From GMQP-bins7 sp963776565 (GTDB lineage Bacteria > Actinomycetota > Thermoleophilia > Gaiellales > Gaiellaceae): a DNA stretch of 64,000 nt. Positions 63,182 through 64,000 of the stretch are shown piece by piece. Made by a program: the position numbers and the translations under genes. Location: assembly GCA_963776565.1 (NCBI GenBank), contig CAVZNF010000002.1:434001-498000 (forward strand), written 5' to 3'. The notes below the pieces were generated by a model that made no database searches, had not been told where the DNA came from, and saw only the letters and a list, made by a program, of their open reading frames with translations. The stretch's first letter is position 1. Each line of letters begins with the position of its first letter.

Positions 63182-63217
63182 TACGCATCCATTTGTTGCG
63201 CCGCGCGGTGCGGTAAG

Positions 63218-63237
63218 TTCACGCCACTTAGCGTGAA
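63218..63237 (+). terminator. Hairpin TTCACGC-CACTTA-GCGTGAA
   Basis: A perfect 7-bp stem 36 nt after the secreted-protein stop, followed by GTAATTGG. Likely the terminator of the 62252-63181 transcript. Confidence 0.5.
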
Positions 63238-63518
63238 GTAATTGGTCAGAACACGCTTGCCTGCGCGAGCGTTCAGGAATGACGCGGCCAAGCCTGCCCG
63301 TCCGGTGATATGTCGCGAACGGCGGCGATCATCCGCGACCTCGCCAGCGAGCGTACGTAAGAACGGGTCGGCGCTGCCACCCTTCGCAGGGGGCTGGTCA
63401 AAGACCGGTCCCCCCAGGTGCCTAGGGGGCGCGGAATCAGGGTCCGAGCGTAGATCTGTGTGCGTTCCCGGCGCCCTGTCCCTAAACCCCGGCGTCTCTA
63501 CACTCCGACGATTAGGCG
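63238..63518. other. Non-coding stretch with a second hairpin and a promoter-like motif before tRNA-Glu
   Basis: GGGGG(C)CTGGTC at about 63389-63399 pairs with GACCGG(T)CCCCC at 63403-63415. The repeat partner of 57270 lies at 63466-63500 and ends in TACACT (63499-63504), a -10-like box 15 nt before the tRNA. No gene is seen. Confidence 0.35.
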
Positions 63519-63591
63519 GCCCCCATCGACTAGCGGCCTAGGTCACCACCCTTTCAAGGTGGCAGCACGGGTTCGAATCCCGTTGGGGGCA
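63519..63591 (+). tRNA. tRNA-Glu (anticodon TTC)
   Basis: A 73-nt gene: acceptor GCCCCCA/TGGGGGC, anticodon stem CCACC/GGTGG with loop CTTTCAA, T-arm CGGGTTCGAATCCCG and discriminator A. CCA is not encoded. A promoter-like GGCGTCTCTACACT ends 15 nt upstream. Confidence 0.97.
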
Positions 63592-63700
63592 TCGGCCAAA
63601 AGCCCAAACTAGGACCCAGTCACGCTGTGCTCGTGAATGCGCGACCATGCGGGAGTGCGCCTCGTTTGCAAAGAGAGGGAGAAGAAAGGAGCGATTAGCT

Positions 63701-63977
63701 ATGAGCGCACAAGTGCAGGCGGCATCGCGGGAAGCTGTAGAGCGCCTCCACACTGCAATGAACCAGCACGATCTGGAGGCATTTCTCGCCTGCCTCGATC
63801 CCCACTACCGAAGCGAGCAGCCCGCTCAGTCCAACCAGAGGCTACCGAGGTCGAGAGCATTTCGCGAAGCAGTCGGCGCCGTTCGAGGGCATACCTGACT
63901 CACGCGGCGCGGCCGCCACTGCGACGCGGCATGACATCACTGGGACCAGTGTCATGGACAGGCACCCTACCATATGA
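63701..63977 (+). pseudogene. SnoaL/NTF2-like protein, frameshifted
   Basis: The ATG at 63701 follows GAAAGGAGCG and starts MSAQVQAASREAVERLHTAM, then NQHDLEAFLACLDPHYRSEQ, the first helices of SnoaL-like proteins. Near 63836 the coding moves one frame to RGYRGREHFAKQSAPFEGIP. After that no frame matches the expected beta-sheet and a stop occurs at 63977. The gene is damaged, or the end of the window is poorly assembled. Confidence 0.5.
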
Positions 63978-64000
63978 GGCCTCGAATGCGCGGAGTACAG

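Noticed and set aside
1..64000. CRISPR arrays, insertion sequences and prophage
   Set aside because: No regularly spaced repeats, transposase motifs with terminal inverted repeats, or phage structural genes were found; the only recombination gene is the integrase fragment.

Overview
The window is GC-rich bacterial chromosome. It is most consistent with an uncultured actinobacterium, probably of the Thermoleophilia (Gaiellales/Solirubrobacterales) type. This is inferred from codon usage, GTG/TTG starts, GGAGG ribosome sites, CHRD and other small secreted proteins, class III cyclases fused to or near hydrolases, and the two sugar-utilisation loci. There is no rRNA, CRISPR array, intact transposase or complete phage. 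Two tRNA genes are present: tRNA-Lys(TTT) at 55685-55757 on the minus strand and tRNA-Glu(TTC) at 63519-63591.

Layout. 1-9.1 kb: a glycogen-debranching enzyme cut by the window edge, a short-chain dehydrogenase and a cyclophilin (all minus). Then come a divergent FtsH-like membrane protease with an unusual insertion, a coupled membrane protein, a small HExxH protein and secreted proteins (plus). 9.2-24 kb: housekeeping and accessory genes, including a class III cyclase, a TolB-like propeller, an iron-sulfur-like small protein, a GST, a translationally coupled trio (MetE-like, citryl-CoA lyase-like, PaaK-like ligase), a broken quinone reductase, an aldo/keto reductase, a CHRD protein, a beta-carbonic anhydrase and a VOC protein. 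23.9-35.2 kb: a glycoside-utilisation locus with a LacI regulator and a GH1 beta-glucosidase, divergent from or opposite to a peptide/oligosaccharide-type ABC transporter, a GH130 phosphorylase, a sugar-phosphate isomerase-like protein and a Gfo/Idh oxidoreductase. Matching palindromes lie at the GH1 promoter and upstream of the transporter.

35.4-55.7 kb: two tandem segments bounded by direct copies of the 3' half of tRNA-Lys (35412-35457, 39485-39530, and the intact tRNA at 55685-55757). The first segment (about 4 kb) carries a DUF892 protein, two tandem small paralogues, a YihY-family protein and DUF6766-type membrane proteins. The second (about 16 kb) begins with a tyrosine-recombinase remnant. 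It holds a second complete sugar-utilisation locus: MalK-type ATPase, binding protein, two permeases, two GH130-like enzymes, Gfo/Idh oxidoreductase, ROK kinase, DUF624 membrane protein, Kelch protein and two large enzymes of unrecognised family. This looks like a catabolic genomic island at tRNA-Lys and is the most notable feature of the window.

55.8-64 kb: a hydrolase-adenylate cyclase fusion, a cupin, a membrane protein made of two near-identical halves, small enzymes, secreted proteins, tRNA-Glu and a broken SnoaL-like gene. More than ten genes are interrupted by single-base frameshifts while the coding remains convincing in the next frame. Either the assembly carries indel errors (my preferred reading for the transporter and regulator genes) or there is real decay (more likely for the multiply broken genes).
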